A stretch of DNA of 19,667 bases from Candidatus Hydrogenedentota bacterium (GCA_022706165.1 JAKJDA010000010.1:1-19667); one strand, 5' to 3'. Positions 1 through 10,067 are shown, numbered from the stretch's first letter. Notes: generated by a model from the letters alone, not told the origin. Made by a program: numbers and translations.

Positions 1-2364
<2,364 letters not shown>

Positions 2365-2399
2365 CTACCGTGCGTTGCGCCTGGTTTTGGGAACAGCGG

Positions 2400-2428
2400 A
2401 GTATATCAAATTCGGAAGGCAAATACAA
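2400..2428 (-). promoter_or_regulatory. sigma70-type promoter of gyrB
   Basis: Read on the minus strand, a -35 TTGTAT (2423-2428) and a -10 TATACT (2400-2405) are separated by exactly 17 bp. Transcription would begin near 2393, giving a leader of about 50 nt to the gyrB ATG. The -35 match is only moderate, while the -10 is five of six. This suggests gyrB can be expressed independently of recF-dciA. Confidence 0.55.
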
Positions 2429-2470
2429 CGTCGGCCCTGGAGGGAATCGCAATATTTTGGGGCATCTAAA

Positions 2471-2815
2471 TCATTTGTCCACTTTATCTTGTGCAGGATT
2501 GGGGTCTTCCGAGGCCAGCCCAATAAAGATATCGGAGATCAATTCGTGGCCCGCCATCAGGTTCACCTTTTTGAGAAGATCCCATTTTACGTAGCCGTAC
2601 CGATGCACCCAGACCGGGCTGTTGGCATGGATATGCAGCGTCCCTTTTTTGACCGTATACGGATGCCCGTGCGGCGCCAATTTCGGCCCGGCGATTTCCG
2701 TCCAGCGCTCCCAGATTTGCGCCAGTTCGAGTTGCTTGCCCAGCGGGGTCGTCTTCTTGAGACCCGCGATGATGTCGCCAATGCCGACGGGATCATTTTT
2801 TCTATTTCTTTTCAA
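2471..2815 (-). CDS. dciA: DUF721 / DciA-family protein (predicted helicase loader)
   Basis: DUF721 proteins include DciA, the ancestral bacterial replicative-helicase (DnaB) loader or operator. The 114-residue product shows the family pattern: an N-terminal helical part (LGKQLELAQIWERWTEIAGP) followed by the beta-rich HGHPYTVKKGTLHIHANSPVW, whose Trp sits in the usual SSxW-like position. It lies between recF and gyrB, as DUF721 genes do in several phyla. The frame stays open further upstream (TTG 2857, GTG 2824). I chose TTG 2813-2815 because AGGGTGG lies about 5 nt upstream, inside the last codons of recF. That makes the two genes overlap by 14 bp and probably translationally coupled. The function is inferred from family and position; the start codon is less certain than the gene. 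Confidence 0.82.
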   Translation of the reverse strand: MKRNRKNDPVGIGDIIAGLKKTTPLGKQLELAQIWERWTEIAGPKLAPHGHPYTVKKGTLHIHANSPVWVHRYGYVKWDLLKKVNLMAGHELISDIFIGLASEDPNPAQDKVDK

Positions 2816-3875
2816 GGCGTCCACCCTGAATGAAGAAATTCGCGCACGGCACGCCAAACATCGAGTCCAAGCGTTCGAGGTCGGTCGTGGTCAACAGGCA
2901 CTGCGCCTCGCGCGGAATCGCCTCGACCAGCCGTTTGCACCGTTTTAGATCGAGTTCCGACAACACGTCGTCGAGCATCAGGACAGGATACTCGCCGACG
3001 CGATCCTTGACCAGTTCGAGTTCCGCCAATTTCAGCGCCAAGGCCGCCGTGCGCTGTTGCCCTTGCGATGCGAACTGCCGTGCGGCGCGCCCCCCCGCCA
3101 ACAAGACGATCTCGTCGCGATGCGGCCCGCGCGTCGTCACGCGATTGCGCAAGTCACTCTCGCGCGCTTCATTGAGCACCTCGATGATGGGCGAATCCAG
3201 CGGGATGTCCGGCTGATACCGCACCTCAAGGTCTTCCGTCTCCGCGATACGCCGATACGCCTTCGCCGCGAACGCGCTGAGTTCGCGCACGAACGCCATG
3301 CGCTCGTGGATCAACACCTCGCCATGCGACGCGAGTTGATCGTCCCACACATCGACCAAGGCCGGATCGGGTTTGAACGCGCGCAAGAGCTCGTTGCGCT
3401 GTTTCAAGACCTGCCGATACTGCTGGAGAGCAAAGAGGTAACCGGGACTAAGCTGCGACAACTCCATATCGAGAAATCGTCGCCGGTTCGACGCCGACCC
3501 ACGCACCAGCGCCGCGTCCTCCGGCGAGAAGAACACGACATTCACCTTGCCGAGGATATCACTCGTGCGCGGTTGCGAGACGCCGTTGACCCTGAAGCGT
3601 TTGACGCCCTTGAACCAGTTCGCCTCCGTGACCACCTCGCGGTCGCAGCGCTGCACCCGGCACCGGAGTTGGAAGCCCACGTCCGAATCCCGCACCAATT
3701 CCGCTTCGATATTCGTGCGATGACTCTTCGACGTCGCCAAAAACAGCAACGCCTCCAGGAGCGACGTCTTCCCCTGGGCATTATGCCCCCGAATGACATT
3801 CAATCCTGGAGTAGGCTGGAAATCAATCCCCGTCAGGCTCCGAAATCCTGACGCCTGTAGCGCAACCAGATGCAT
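2802..3875 (-). CDS. recF: DNA replication and repair protein RecF
   Basis: RecF is the SMC-like ATPase that, with RecO and RecR, helps load RecA at single-strand gaps. The 357-residue product has a normal family length. Visible motifs are the N-terminal MHLVALQASGFRSL, Walker A GHNAQGKT at residues 30-37, the ABC-type signature region FASQGQQRTAALALKLAEL, and Walker B PVLMLDDVLSELD near the C-terminus. The reading frame is open further upstream, but family alignment fixes the start at ATG 3875. No Shine-Dalgarno precedes this ATG; the bases immediately upstream are GCGCGC, and an extended -10 element sits just before them, so the mRNA may be leaderless. The 3' end overlaps the DciA-like gene, and the intergenic region to the left-hand oxidoreductase gene is divergent. 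Confidence 0.96.
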   Translation of the reverse strand: MHLVALQASGFRSLTGIDFQPTPGLNVIRGHNAQGKTSLLEALLFLATSKSHRTNIEAELVRDSDVGFQLRCRVQRCDREVVTEANWFKGVKRFRVNGVSQPRTSDILGKVNVVFFSPEDAALVRGSASNRRRFLDMELSQLSPGYLFALQQYRQVLKQRNELLRAFKPDPALVDVWDDQLASHGEVLIHERMAFVRELSAFAAKAYRRIAETEDLEVRYQPDIPLDSPIIEVLNEARESDLRNRVTTRGPHRDEIVLLAGGRAARQFASQGQQRTAALALKLAELELVKDRVGEYPVLMLDDVLSELDLKRCKRLVEAIPREAQCLLTTTDLERLDSMFGVPCANFFIQGGRLEKK

Positions 3876-3881
3876 GCGCGC

Positions 3882-3890
3882 ATTGTAGCA
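3882..3890 (-). promoter_or_regulatory. extended -10 promoter of recF (leaderless start)
   Basis: The minus strand reads TGCTACAAT, an extended -10 (TGn plus TACAAT, five of six to TATAAT). No convincing -35 lies 17-18 bp upstream, which is tolerated for extended -10 promoters. A transcript starting about 7 nt downstream would begin at or next to the A of ATG 3875. Confidence 0.5.
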
Positions 3891-4004
3891 TTCAGACAGG
3901 GACAGCAGGAAGGCAGCCGAAAAGACTTTATGTAACTCTTTCAGGTACGGTATCGAGAGGTCAGTCCCTGCCAGGGTCGCCTCGTTGCCCCCAGACACAA
4001 ACGA

Positions 4005-4034
4005 TTGATCGGAGTGTGTAAATGAGGATACGAT
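4005..4034 (+). promoter_or_regulatory. possible promoter of the oxidoreductase pair
   Basis: TTGATC (4005-4010) and TACGAT (4029-4034) are 18 bp apart. They would give a leader of about 50 nt to ATG 4091. Both hexamers are partial matches, so this is a weak prediction for the divergent recF/oxidoreductase region (3876-4090). I see no clear operator there. Confidence 0.35.
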
Positions 4035-4090
4035 CCGGACGAATTCATGAGGCGGAAGGCGTTTATCGAGTCGGGTCAGGGAGAGATGAC

Positions 4091-5068
4091 ATGAACGTAG
4101 CGGTGATTGGTTGCGGAGGAATGGGAACGATGCACGCCCACATCGTCCGGGCGATCGGCTTGAACGTCGTGGTGTGCGCGGATACGGCTGCGGCCAAGGC
4201 CGAGGCGCTGGCCACGACATTTGGCGCGGACGCGACCACGAACGGCATCGAGGCGGCGGCGCGGAAAGACGTGGACATCGTCGCGGTGTGCACGTCGACG
4301 CCCAACCATTTTCCGTTCGTGGCGGCCGCGGCGCAGGCGGGGAAAAACATTTTCTGCGAGAAGCCGTTTTGCCGGACGATCGCCGAGTGCAAGGAAGCCA
4401 TCGCGGCGGCCAAGAAGGCGAAAATCAAGCTGTTTGTCGGACACGTCGTTCGCTATTTCCAGGAGTTCGAGGCCATTCGCGAGAAGGTCCAGGCGGGCGT
4501 GATTGGCAAGCCCGGTTTTGTGAAAACCTATCGCGGCGGCATTTTTCCGCTGGGCGAGAAGGCCTGGTTCCACGACTATGCGCAGAGCGGCGGGGTCACC
4601 ATGGACACGATTATCCATGATTTCGATTGGATTCGGTATGTCTTCGGCGAACCCGATCGCGTCTTCTGCCAAGCCATTCAACGCAGCGAGCCGGAAAAGC
4701 TGGACTATAGCCTGGCGACCTTCCGCATGAAAAACGGCATCATTGCGAATGTGGTGGGCACATGGGCGCATCCCGGCGGTTTTCGCGTGCGTGCGGAGGT
4801 CTGCGGCGAGAAGGGCATGGTGTCGTTCGACAGCAACGAGGCTCCGATCTCGACGATGATGCGCGCGAAACCGGGCGAGGGGGCAACGATGATCGTGCCG
4901 GAAAGTCCGGTGGACGTCAGCCCCTATGAACTCGAGTGGCGCGATTTCATTGGCTGGATCGAAGGGAAGAACACGCCGCGCGTGACGCCGGAAGACGGAA
5001 TGGCGGCGGTGAAAATGGCTCTGGGCGCACTGGAATCGGCGAAGACGGGCAAGGTGGTGAAACTATGA
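4091..5068 (+). CDS. Gfo/Idh/MocA-family NAD(P)-dependent oxidoreductase (first of pair)
   Basis: The family oxidises or reduces sugars, inositols and related polyols using NAD(P). The 325-residue protein begins with a canonical Rossmann motif, AVIGCGGMG (GxGxxG). It carries the family EKP motif at residues 90-92 (FCEKPFCRT), whose Lys is the usual catalytic residue, and a downstream GGVTMDTIIHDFDWIRY segment with His176 in the usual acid/base position. No signal peptide is visible, so it is probably cytoplasmic. The start at ATG 4091 is preceded by an AGGGAGAG Shine-Dalgarno; an upstream in-frame ATG at 4022 has poorer support. The stop overlaps the next gene's start (ATGA), so the two are co-translated. 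The substrate cannot be assigned from sequence alone. Such pairs often belong to catabolism of modified sugars or inositol derivatives. Confidence 0.92.
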   Translation: MNVAVIGCGGMGTMHAHIVRAIGLNVVVCADTAAAKAEALATTFGADATTNGIEAAARKDVDIVAVCTSTPNHFPFVAAAAQAGKNIFCEKPFCRTIAECKEAIAAAKKAKIKLFVGHVVRYFQEFEAIREKVQAGVIGKPGFVKTYRGGIFPLGEKAWFHDYAQSGGVTMDTIIHDFDWIRYVFGEPDRVFCQAIQRSEPEKLDYSLATFRMKNGIIANVVGTWAHPGGFRVRAEVCGEKGMVSFDSNEAPISTMMRAKPGEGATMIVPESPVDVSPYELEWRDFIGWIEGKNTPRVTPEDGMAAVKMALGALESAKTGKVVKL

Positions 5069-6081
5069 TCATGACAGACATTCCCGCGATGAAAATCGGC
5101 ATCATGAGCTTTGCGCATATGCATGCGTGGTCGTATGCGCACGCGCTGAAGGGCATGACCGATGTCGCGTTGACCGCGATCTGGGACGACAACGCCAAAC
5201 GTGGCCGCGCGATGGCGGAGCAGTTGGGCGTGCCGTTCGTGAAGGACATGAACAAGTTTCTCGCGATGGACACGCAGGGCGTGATCGTCACGTCGGAAAA
5301 CGTCAACCATCGCGCGATGGTCGAGGCCGCCGCAAAAGCAGGCAAGTGGGTGCTGTGCGAGAAACCCTTGGCGACGACCGTAGCCGACGCAAAAGCCATG
5401 ATAGCCGCGTGTCGCAAGGCAAAGGTTGGTTTGGGCACGGCGTTCCCCTGCCGCTACATCCCGGCGATCAAGGCCGTGCGCGCGCAAACGGCCTCTGGGG
5501 CGCTGGGCGATATCTACGCGATGTCCTGCACGAACCATGGCCAGTTCCCGGGCGGCTGGTTCGCGAAGACCGATCTTTCCGGCGGCGGCGCGGTGATGGA
5601 CCACACGGTGCATGTGATCGACTTGGTTCGTTGGATGACCGGCAAGGAGTTCACGAAGGTCTATTGCGAGTGCGGCAACGTCATCCACAAGGGCATCGGC
5701 ACAGACGACACGGGAAGCCTGCACCTCGAGATGGAAGGCGGCATCATCGTCTCCCACATCGCGAGTTGGAACCGCGCGCGCACTTTTCCGATCTGGGGCG
5801 ATGTAACCCTCGAGATCGTCGCCGAAAAAGGGGTCGTGGCGGTGGATGCGTTTAATCAGAAAATTGGCGTTTACAGCGACGATGTCGGCAAGGGTTTCTG
5901 GGCATACTGGGGCGGCGACAGCGATCAAGGCCTGGTGCGCGATTTTGTTGACGCGGTGCGAGAACGGCGAGATCCCGCCATCACCGGCGAGGACGGCTTG
6001 CGCGCCGTCGAGGTGACGGTCGCTGCGTATGCATCCGCCCGATCAGGTAAAATGGTGGCGGTTAATTCGGCGTGTCGGTAG
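5065..6081 (+). CDS. Gfo/Idh/MocA-family oxidoreductase (second of pair)
   Basis: This 338-residue relative of the preceding gene starts within its stop codon (ATGA overlap at 5065-5068), with AAGGTGGTG as a likely ribosome-binding site inside the upstream gene. The EKP motif is intact at residues 99-101 (LCEKPLATT), and GGGAVMDHTVHVIDLVRW carries the conserved Asp-His region (H182). The N-terminal nucleotide-binding loop is unusual: where GxGxxG is expected the protein reads KIGIMSFAHMHAWSYA, with no second or third glycine. From memory, a subfamily of Gfo/Idh proteins shows this pattern, so it is not necessarily broken. The pair may form a hetero-oligomer or act in sequence on one substrate. 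The substrate is unknown. Confidence 0.9.
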   Translation: MIMTDIPAMKIGIMSFAHMHAWSYAHALKGMTDVALTAIWDDNAKRGRAMAEQLGVPFVKDMNKFLAMDTQGVIVTSENVNHRAMVEAAAKAGKWVLCEKPLATTVADAKAMIAACRKAKVGLGTAFPCRYIPAIKAVRAQTASGALGDIYAMSCTNHGQFPGGWFAKTDLSGGGAVMDHTVHVIDLVRWMTGKEFTKVYCECGNVIHKGIGTDDTGSLHLEMEGGIIVSHIASWNRARTFPIWGDVTLEIVAEKGVVAVDAFNQKIGVYSDDVGKGFWAYWGGDSDQGLVRDFVDAVRERRDPAITGEDGLRAVEVTVAAYASARSGKMVAVNSACR

Positions 6082-6130
6082 CCAAAGCGCCATCCCAGAC
6101 AGGAGAGTCCAAAGCCAGGAGGCGAAGGGT

Positions 6131-6352
6131 ATGCACTACCAATTCACAGGCGTTTTCAGGCAGGTCGGCTCGGTGTGGGTGGGCACGGTGGAAGAAATGC
6201 CCCATGTGACATGCCAGGCTGCGTCCCTCGAGGAAACGCGCGAGATGCTGAAGGGCGCCATTCGGGAAACGGTGCGCGGCAATCGCACAGAACTCCTGCG
6301 GCAGATTGGATCGACTAGTGTGATCCGGGAAAACTTTGAACTGTCCGTGTAA
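6131..6352 (+). CDS. solitary HicB-like small protein
   Basis: This 73-residue protein resembles the HicB antitoxin-type N-terminal domain, a partial RNase-H fold. Visible features are YQFTGVFRQVGSVWVGTVEEMPHVTCQAASLEETREMLKGAIRETV, matching the family layout of a beta-hairpin, an 'E-(L/M)-P' turn and a helix with a conserved EE-A pattern. The start at ATG 6131 is chosen because AGGAGG lies at 6118-6123; the frame is open further upstream but overlaps the oxidoreductase gene. HicB is normally encoded beside the HicA toxin (a small dsRBD-like RNase), but none is visible here, and no DNA-binding C-terminal domain is present. It could be an orphan antitoxin, a regulator, or a general HicB-fold protein. 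No toxin-antitoxin system is demonstrated. Confidence 0.7.
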   Translation: MHYQFTGVFRQVGSVWVGTVEEMPHVTCQAASLEETREMLKGAIRETVRGNRTELLRQIGSTSVIRENFELSV

Positions 6353-6358
6353 TGGGCG

Positions 6359-6379
6359 ACGCGGCTGTGCGCGTTTTTT
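6359..6379 (+). terminator. weak intrinsic terminator candidate
   Basis: ACGCG (6359-6363) and CGCGT (6370-6374) can pair around a 6-nt loop, followed by a run of six T. The stem is only 5 bp, so termination would be partial. It lies between the HicB-like gene and the lipoprotein gene. Confidence 0.35.
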
Positions 6380-6412
6380 GCTGAACGGTGAAATAGCCAT
6401 AGAGGTGACAGC

Positions 6413-8104
6413 ATGCTTGCGAAATGGATAACCGCGGTGGCGTTGGGTCTCGTGTTGAGCGCGGCGAGCGTTTTGCTTTCCGGTTGCGGGGGCGATGGCG
6501 ATGTGTGGAGCAAAAGCGACATCGTCGGCGTGGACCAGCCGTCCGGAGATAGCAGCGGGGGCGGGAGCGGAGGAGGAGGCGGAGGCACGCCTTCCACGCC
6601 GGATACGCGATTCAGCGGGCGTTGGGCCTCCAGCTATGGCGATGATATCGTGAATATTTCCGCGGCGACCGGGAAAAATCAGTATGTCACGCGCCTGACG
6701 CTTACGCAGAGCGGCACAACCATTTCCGGTTCGGGCCGCGTGGTGCGCATATTCAGCGTGGGCGGAACTGCCTACGATACGGAGCCAAAGACTTTCACCG
6801 TCACGGGAACGGCTTCTGGGGACGACGCCACGCTGGTCTTCCGCTCGGGCTTGTCCGGCCCCTTCGACTTCGAGCCGACCTGGCATCTGCGCCGCGCAGG
6901 CAGTCAGATTGTAGGCATGTATGCCGCAGTCGACGCTCAGGGGGAGATCGTGCGGTCGGGAGTGGCGCGGTGGTATGGCATCGTCAACGCAGCGCTGGAC
7001 GATTCCTGGGTGGCCGCCTTCACGGACTCGATCCCCGGAGGTCCGCCCAACAAGAAAGATCGGACTGCGGAACTCGCGCTGGCGGTGAGCGGACAATCGC
7101 TGAACGGCACGGGGAATCTGCTGGTCGTGCGCGAGAATGACGTCGCACAGACCCAGGGGTTCAATATCACGCGCAGCGCACTCAGCCTGCCCGAACTGGG
7201 ATTTTCGTTCGGGGGAGGCGATCTGGATGCCACGCCCATGGATTGGTTCGCCGTTTTTGACGGCAATCGCATATTGAGTTCGTATGCCTTGTTTGGCGGC
7301 GCGCAGGGCGCTTCGTTGGTCAGCGCAGGCACGGTCACCTGGCACCGGGCCTCTATCACGGGCCCTTCCACGATTACGCATGCGTGGACAGCTGCGTTCG
7401 AAGACACGTCGGTCGCCAATCCGGCGAATCAGACGCGAAGCGCCTACCTCGCGACGATGTCGCTTCAAGCGCAAAGCAACGGCATGGTGACGGGAACGGC
7501 TCAGATTCTCGATGAATCGGCCCGTCAGCCCGTCTATCGCATCTATGATGTGACGAACGGCTCTTTTGTGGGTTCACAAGCGCGATTGGATTTGCGCGAT
7601 CGCGGAAATGCCAGCCATTACGAGTGGAACCTCGAGGTGACGGGCTCGGCATTGCTGGGAACCTACCAGTTCTTTGACGTCAATGGCCGATATGCCAGCC
7701 GCGGCGTTGCGCAATGGACGTACGAGTCGATCCCGAGTCAGGTAGGCACGTGGACGGCCGCGTATTTTGACACGGTGACGGCCTCCACGCCCCAAGCCGA
7801 TCAGTTTGCGCAGGTAACCATCAGCCGACAGTCCCCCGACGGAACGCTGACGGGCGTGGGAGCCTTCCTGTACGCCGGGGAGAGAAGCCGGAGATTGTTT
7901 ACCGTGACCGGACAGGTCACAGGCAACACAATCACGTGGACATGGCGCGGCTCGGGCATTTTCGGCGACACCGTGTGGCGTCTGCGCCAGTCCAGCAACA
8001 TCTTGTACGGAACCTATACCAACTTCACCTCGGCAAACACTCTGGAAGCGCTCGGCTATGCCGTCTGGTCGAAAACCAGCACGTCGAACTCGTTCACGCA
8101 ATAG
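6413..8104 (+). CDS. lipoprotein with four tandem beta-rich repeats, function unknown
   Basis: I do not recognise this 563-residue protein. It begins with a type II signal peptide: a charged start, a hydrophobic stretch and the lipobox LLSGC with the lipidated Cys at residue 25. It should therefore be anchored to a membrane outside the cytoplasm. A Ser/Gly-rich linker (about 44-63) leads into four repeats starting at Trp71, Trp199, Trp325 and Trp447. Each is about 110-120 residues and rich in Thr, Ser, Val and alternating beta-strand patterns. Each opens with a W-(T/V)-A-A-(Y/F)-D-like motif, has a central 'G-x-(L/I)-x-G-x-G' turn, and closes with a 'L-x-G-x-Y... G-x-A-x-W' motif (IVGMYAAVDAQGE, LLGTYQFFDVNG, LYGTYTNF). 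GAGGTG precedes the ATG. The repeat lengths and Trp/Gly spacing recall lipocalin-like or calycin barrels, but this is inference. Confidence 0.85.
   Translation: MLAKWITAVALGLVLSAASVLLSGCGGDGDVWSKSDIVGVDQPSGDSSGGGSGGGGGGTPSTPDTRFSGRWASSYGDDIVNISAATGKNQYVTRLTLTQSGTTISGSGRVVRIFSVGGTAYDTEPKTFTVTGTASGDDATLVFRSGLSGPFDFEPTWHLRRAGSQIVGMYAAVDAQGEIVRSGVARWYGIVNAALDDSWVAAFTDSIPGGPPNKKDRTAELALAVSGQSLNGTGNLLVVRENDVAQTQGFNITRSALSLPELGFSFGGGDLDATPMDWFAVFDGNRILSSYALFGGAQGASLVSAGTVTWHRASITGPSTITHAWTAAFEDTSVANPANQTRSAYLATMSLQAQSNGMVTGTAQILDESARQPVYRIYDVTNGSFVGSQARLDLRDRGNASHYEWNLEVTGSALLGTYQFFDVNGRYASRGVAQWTYESIPSQVGTWTAAYFDTVTASTPQADQFAQVTISRQSPDGTLTGVGAFLYAGERSRRLFTVTGQVTGNTITWTWRGSGIFGDTVWRLRQSSNILYGTYTNFTSANTLEALGYAVWSKTSTSNSFTQ
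6620..8071 (+). repeat. four tandem protein-level repeats in the lipoprotein
   Basis: Residues 70-189, 198-311, 324-436 and 446-553 of the lipoprotein align by their opening Trp, central Gly turn and closing Trp (187, 310, 435 and 552). Start-to-start spacing is 128, 126 and 122 residues. The copies have diverged strongly, with no long identical nucleotide stretches, so the duplication is old. The second copy is least regular near its end. Confidence 0.75.
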
Positions 8105-8128
8105 GCCCAATGTTCCGCCAACATGTGC

Positions 8129-10024
8129 TCACGGATTCATCGCCCGGTCGCCTGCGTCGTTGGCGACAATAAGCATCTTGCGGCTGCCGACCCGCGCATA
8201 CTTGAGCACCGTCAACGCGTGCAAACGCGGACACAACGGCAGTATCCAGCGCCAGTCTTCTTCTTGCACAAAGAAAAACGCGGGGCTGGGTTCGAGCATC
8301 GTGTCGGCAAACGCGTTCAGCGCGTCGGCAAGCGCCTTCTCGAACTCGGACGTCAGCACAGGGTCTATCTTCGCGTCCACCACCGCTTCGTGCACCACCG
8401 CGCGCAACGCCAAAAGGTCCTGGTCGGTGAGCGCGGCGCCAGCGTCGATGGGGTGGCTTTCAACCGCCTTGGCAATACGTTTGCGCAAGGTGCGCTGTAG
8501 CTTGACCATGTCCATGGGCTTCATGCTGGGCTGCTGCGGAATGGGCAACAAGTCCATCAGCACCGGCACGTGTACGTGCTTGCTATAAAAAATGTACTCC
8601 TCGCGCGATACCCCGACCGAGTAGAGACGGTAATCGACTTGCTTCTCCGAAAGCTGCCGCAGCGGCGCACAGAAATCCTTCGCGCCTTTGTGTTCGTCTA
8701 GGAGCGGAAGCCCCCACAACGCGCTAGCTACTGCGAACAAAAAGAAACTTCCCGCAAATAAAGATCGAATGTTGCGCGCTGACTCGACAATGGTCCAAAT
8801 CGTTAGGAGCACAGTTGCCAACATGAGCACAGCGCAGAACGTTACATATGTGCGTGGCAAGTGCTCGCCGAATTGTGCGATAGGGCTGAGGAACCGGAAA
8901 CGATCTCCGTATTCCAGACTTATCATTACCGAAAACAGTGCCAGAACTATAACGTTTGGAATCTGCAGCCATCCCAGGGCCAAAATTCTGCGCAGTCGCT
9001 CATGCGGCCTTTCCAGAAGTTCCTGGGCGCTGCGCGCGAACAGGATCGCAGCCACGGGATAGATGGGGATCAGGTAGACCGGGCGTTTGCCGATGCAAAT
9101 GGTGAAGAAGATGAACGCGGGCACCATCCACGCGAGCAGCAGCCGCATGCGGTCGTCTTCGTGGCGCTTCTTCCACACCCACGGCAGGGTCCACGGCAAC
9201 AGCAACGACCACGGCAACCAGTTGATGGGCAGGTTGATGAAGTAGTACCACGGCCACTGCGCGTGGCTCACACCCAGGAAGAAGCGCCCGATGGTCTGGC
9301 GGAAGAGGTTGTCGCTCACGGCCACATCGCCTTCCGCGACGGCGGGCGCGCTTAAGTGTTTCAGGCCAAGCCAGAGCACGACCGGCACGGCGGCGACGAG
9401 CAGACCGATGAAGTAGTGGAACTGAATGCGCTCGTCTTTTTGTCCCCAATAGAACGCGAAGACGAGCAGGGTCGTGAACACCAGCGCGGGCGGGCCTTTC
9501 ACCAAGAGCGCAACGGCGAGCGCGGTATAGAACAATACCAACATGCCAGCGCTGCGTTCGCGATGCCATCGCCAGAACGCATAGAGGCAGACGGTGAGGC
9601 ACGCAGTGAGCATCATGTCTGTGCGAACCGATCGCGCTTCCCACCAGAACAGGGCCATCGTCGTCAACACGAGGCCCGACCACACGGCGACGCACGGCCC
9701 GTAGAGACGCCGCGCCAACAGATACGTGAACAAGACCGTGACCAGCGCCGACACCACGGAGGGGAAACGCGCGGTCCATTCGCTCACGTCGCCGAACGGC
9801 GCCGACACCGCCGCGATGGCCCACATGAGCATCGGAGGCTTCTCGCTGTACACCTCGTTGTTGATGTGGGGAACGATGAAGTCCCTCGACTGCAGCATCT
9901 CGCGGGCGATCTGCGCGAATCGCGGTTCATCCGGCGGCCACAGGTCGTAGCCGCCCAGGTTGACCAGAAACAGCGCTGCCGCCAGAAACAGCACGCCCAG
10001 TAAAGCTAATGTCTGTCTTTGCAT
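8129..10024 (-). CDS. GT83/ArnT-like membrane glycosyltransferase (PMT_2 family)
   Basis: This is a GT-C-fold integral-membrane enzyme of 631 residues. Such enzymes transfer sugars from polyprenyl-phosphate donors to lipids or proteins on the outer face of the inner membrane, as in 4-amino-arabinose modification of lipid A. The first periplasmic loop has YDLWPPDEPRFAQIAREML, whose Asp32-Glu33 fits the catalytic acidic position, followed by SEKPPMLMW. About a dozen hydrophobic segments follow. The C-terminal soluble part carries a charged, helix-rich insertion (about residues 495-578) before PAFFFVQEEDW. GAGGTG at 10033-10038 (minus) supports the ATG at 10024, and a perfect 8-bp stem-loop lies just upstream. 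The gene converges on the lipoprotein gene with a 24-bp gap and no clear terminator. Acceptor and donor cannot be told from sequence. Confidence 0.88.
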   Translation of the reverse strand: MQRQTLALLGVLFLAAALFLVNLGGYDLWPPDEPRFAQIAREMLQSRDFIVPHINNEVYSEKPPMLMWAIAAVSAPFGDVSEWTARFPSVVSALVTVLFTYLLARRLYGPCVAVWSGLVLTTMALFWWEARSVRTDMMLTACLTVCLYAFWRWHRERSAGMLVLFYTALAVALLVKGPPALVFTTLLVFAFYWGQKDERIQFHYFIGLLVAAVPVVLWLGLKHLSAPAVAEGDVAVSDNLFRQTIGRFFLGVSHAQWPWYYFINLPINWLPWSLLLPWTLPWVWKKRHEDDRMRLLLAWMVPAFIFFTICIGKRPVYLIPIYPVAAILFARSAQELLERPHERLRRILALGWLQIPNVIVLALFSVMISLEYGDRFRFLSPIAQFGEHLPRTYVTFCAVLMLATVLLTIWTIVESARNIRSLFAGSFFLFAVASALWGLPLLDEHKGAKDFCAPLRQLSEKQVDYRLYSVGVSREEYIFYSKHVHVPVLMDLLPIPQQPSMKPMDMVKLQRTLRKRIAKAVESHPIDAGAALTDQDLLALRAVVHEAVVDAKIDPVLTSEFEKALADALNAFADTMLEPSPAFFFVQEEDWRWILPLCPRLHALTVLKYARVGSRKMLIVANDAGDRAMNP

Positions 10025-10046
10025 GCGTCGAACACCTCATCCGCCA

Positions 10047-10067
10047 CGCGCTAGTCCGGCTAGCGCG
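10047..10067 (-). promoter_or_regulatory. stem-loop in the leader of the glycosyltransferase gene
   Basis: CGCGCTAG (10047-10054) and CTAGCGCG (10060-10067) form a perfect 8-bp stem with the 5-nt loop TCCGG. It lies about 9 nt before the GAGGTG ribosome-binding site of the minus-strand glycosyltransferase gene. No T-tract follows, so it is not an intrinsic terminator. It could protect the mRNA 5' end or modulate translation. The rest of 10068-10194 shows nothing recognisable. Confidence 0.5.

Noticed and set aside
6131..6352. Type II toxin-antitoxin system
   Set aside because: Only a HicB-like partner is visible; no HicA toxin frame adjoins it.
6062..7474. A 470-codon minus-strand open frame opposite the HicB-like and lipoprotein genes
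   Set aside because: It has no motifs and crosses two well-supported plus-strand starts with good ribosome-binding sites.
8110..8124. ATGTT-ccgcc-AACAT hairpin between the convergent lipoprotein and glycosyltransferase genes
   Set aside because: The stem is only 5 bp and AT-rich, with no T-tract on either strand, so it is not supported as a terminator.
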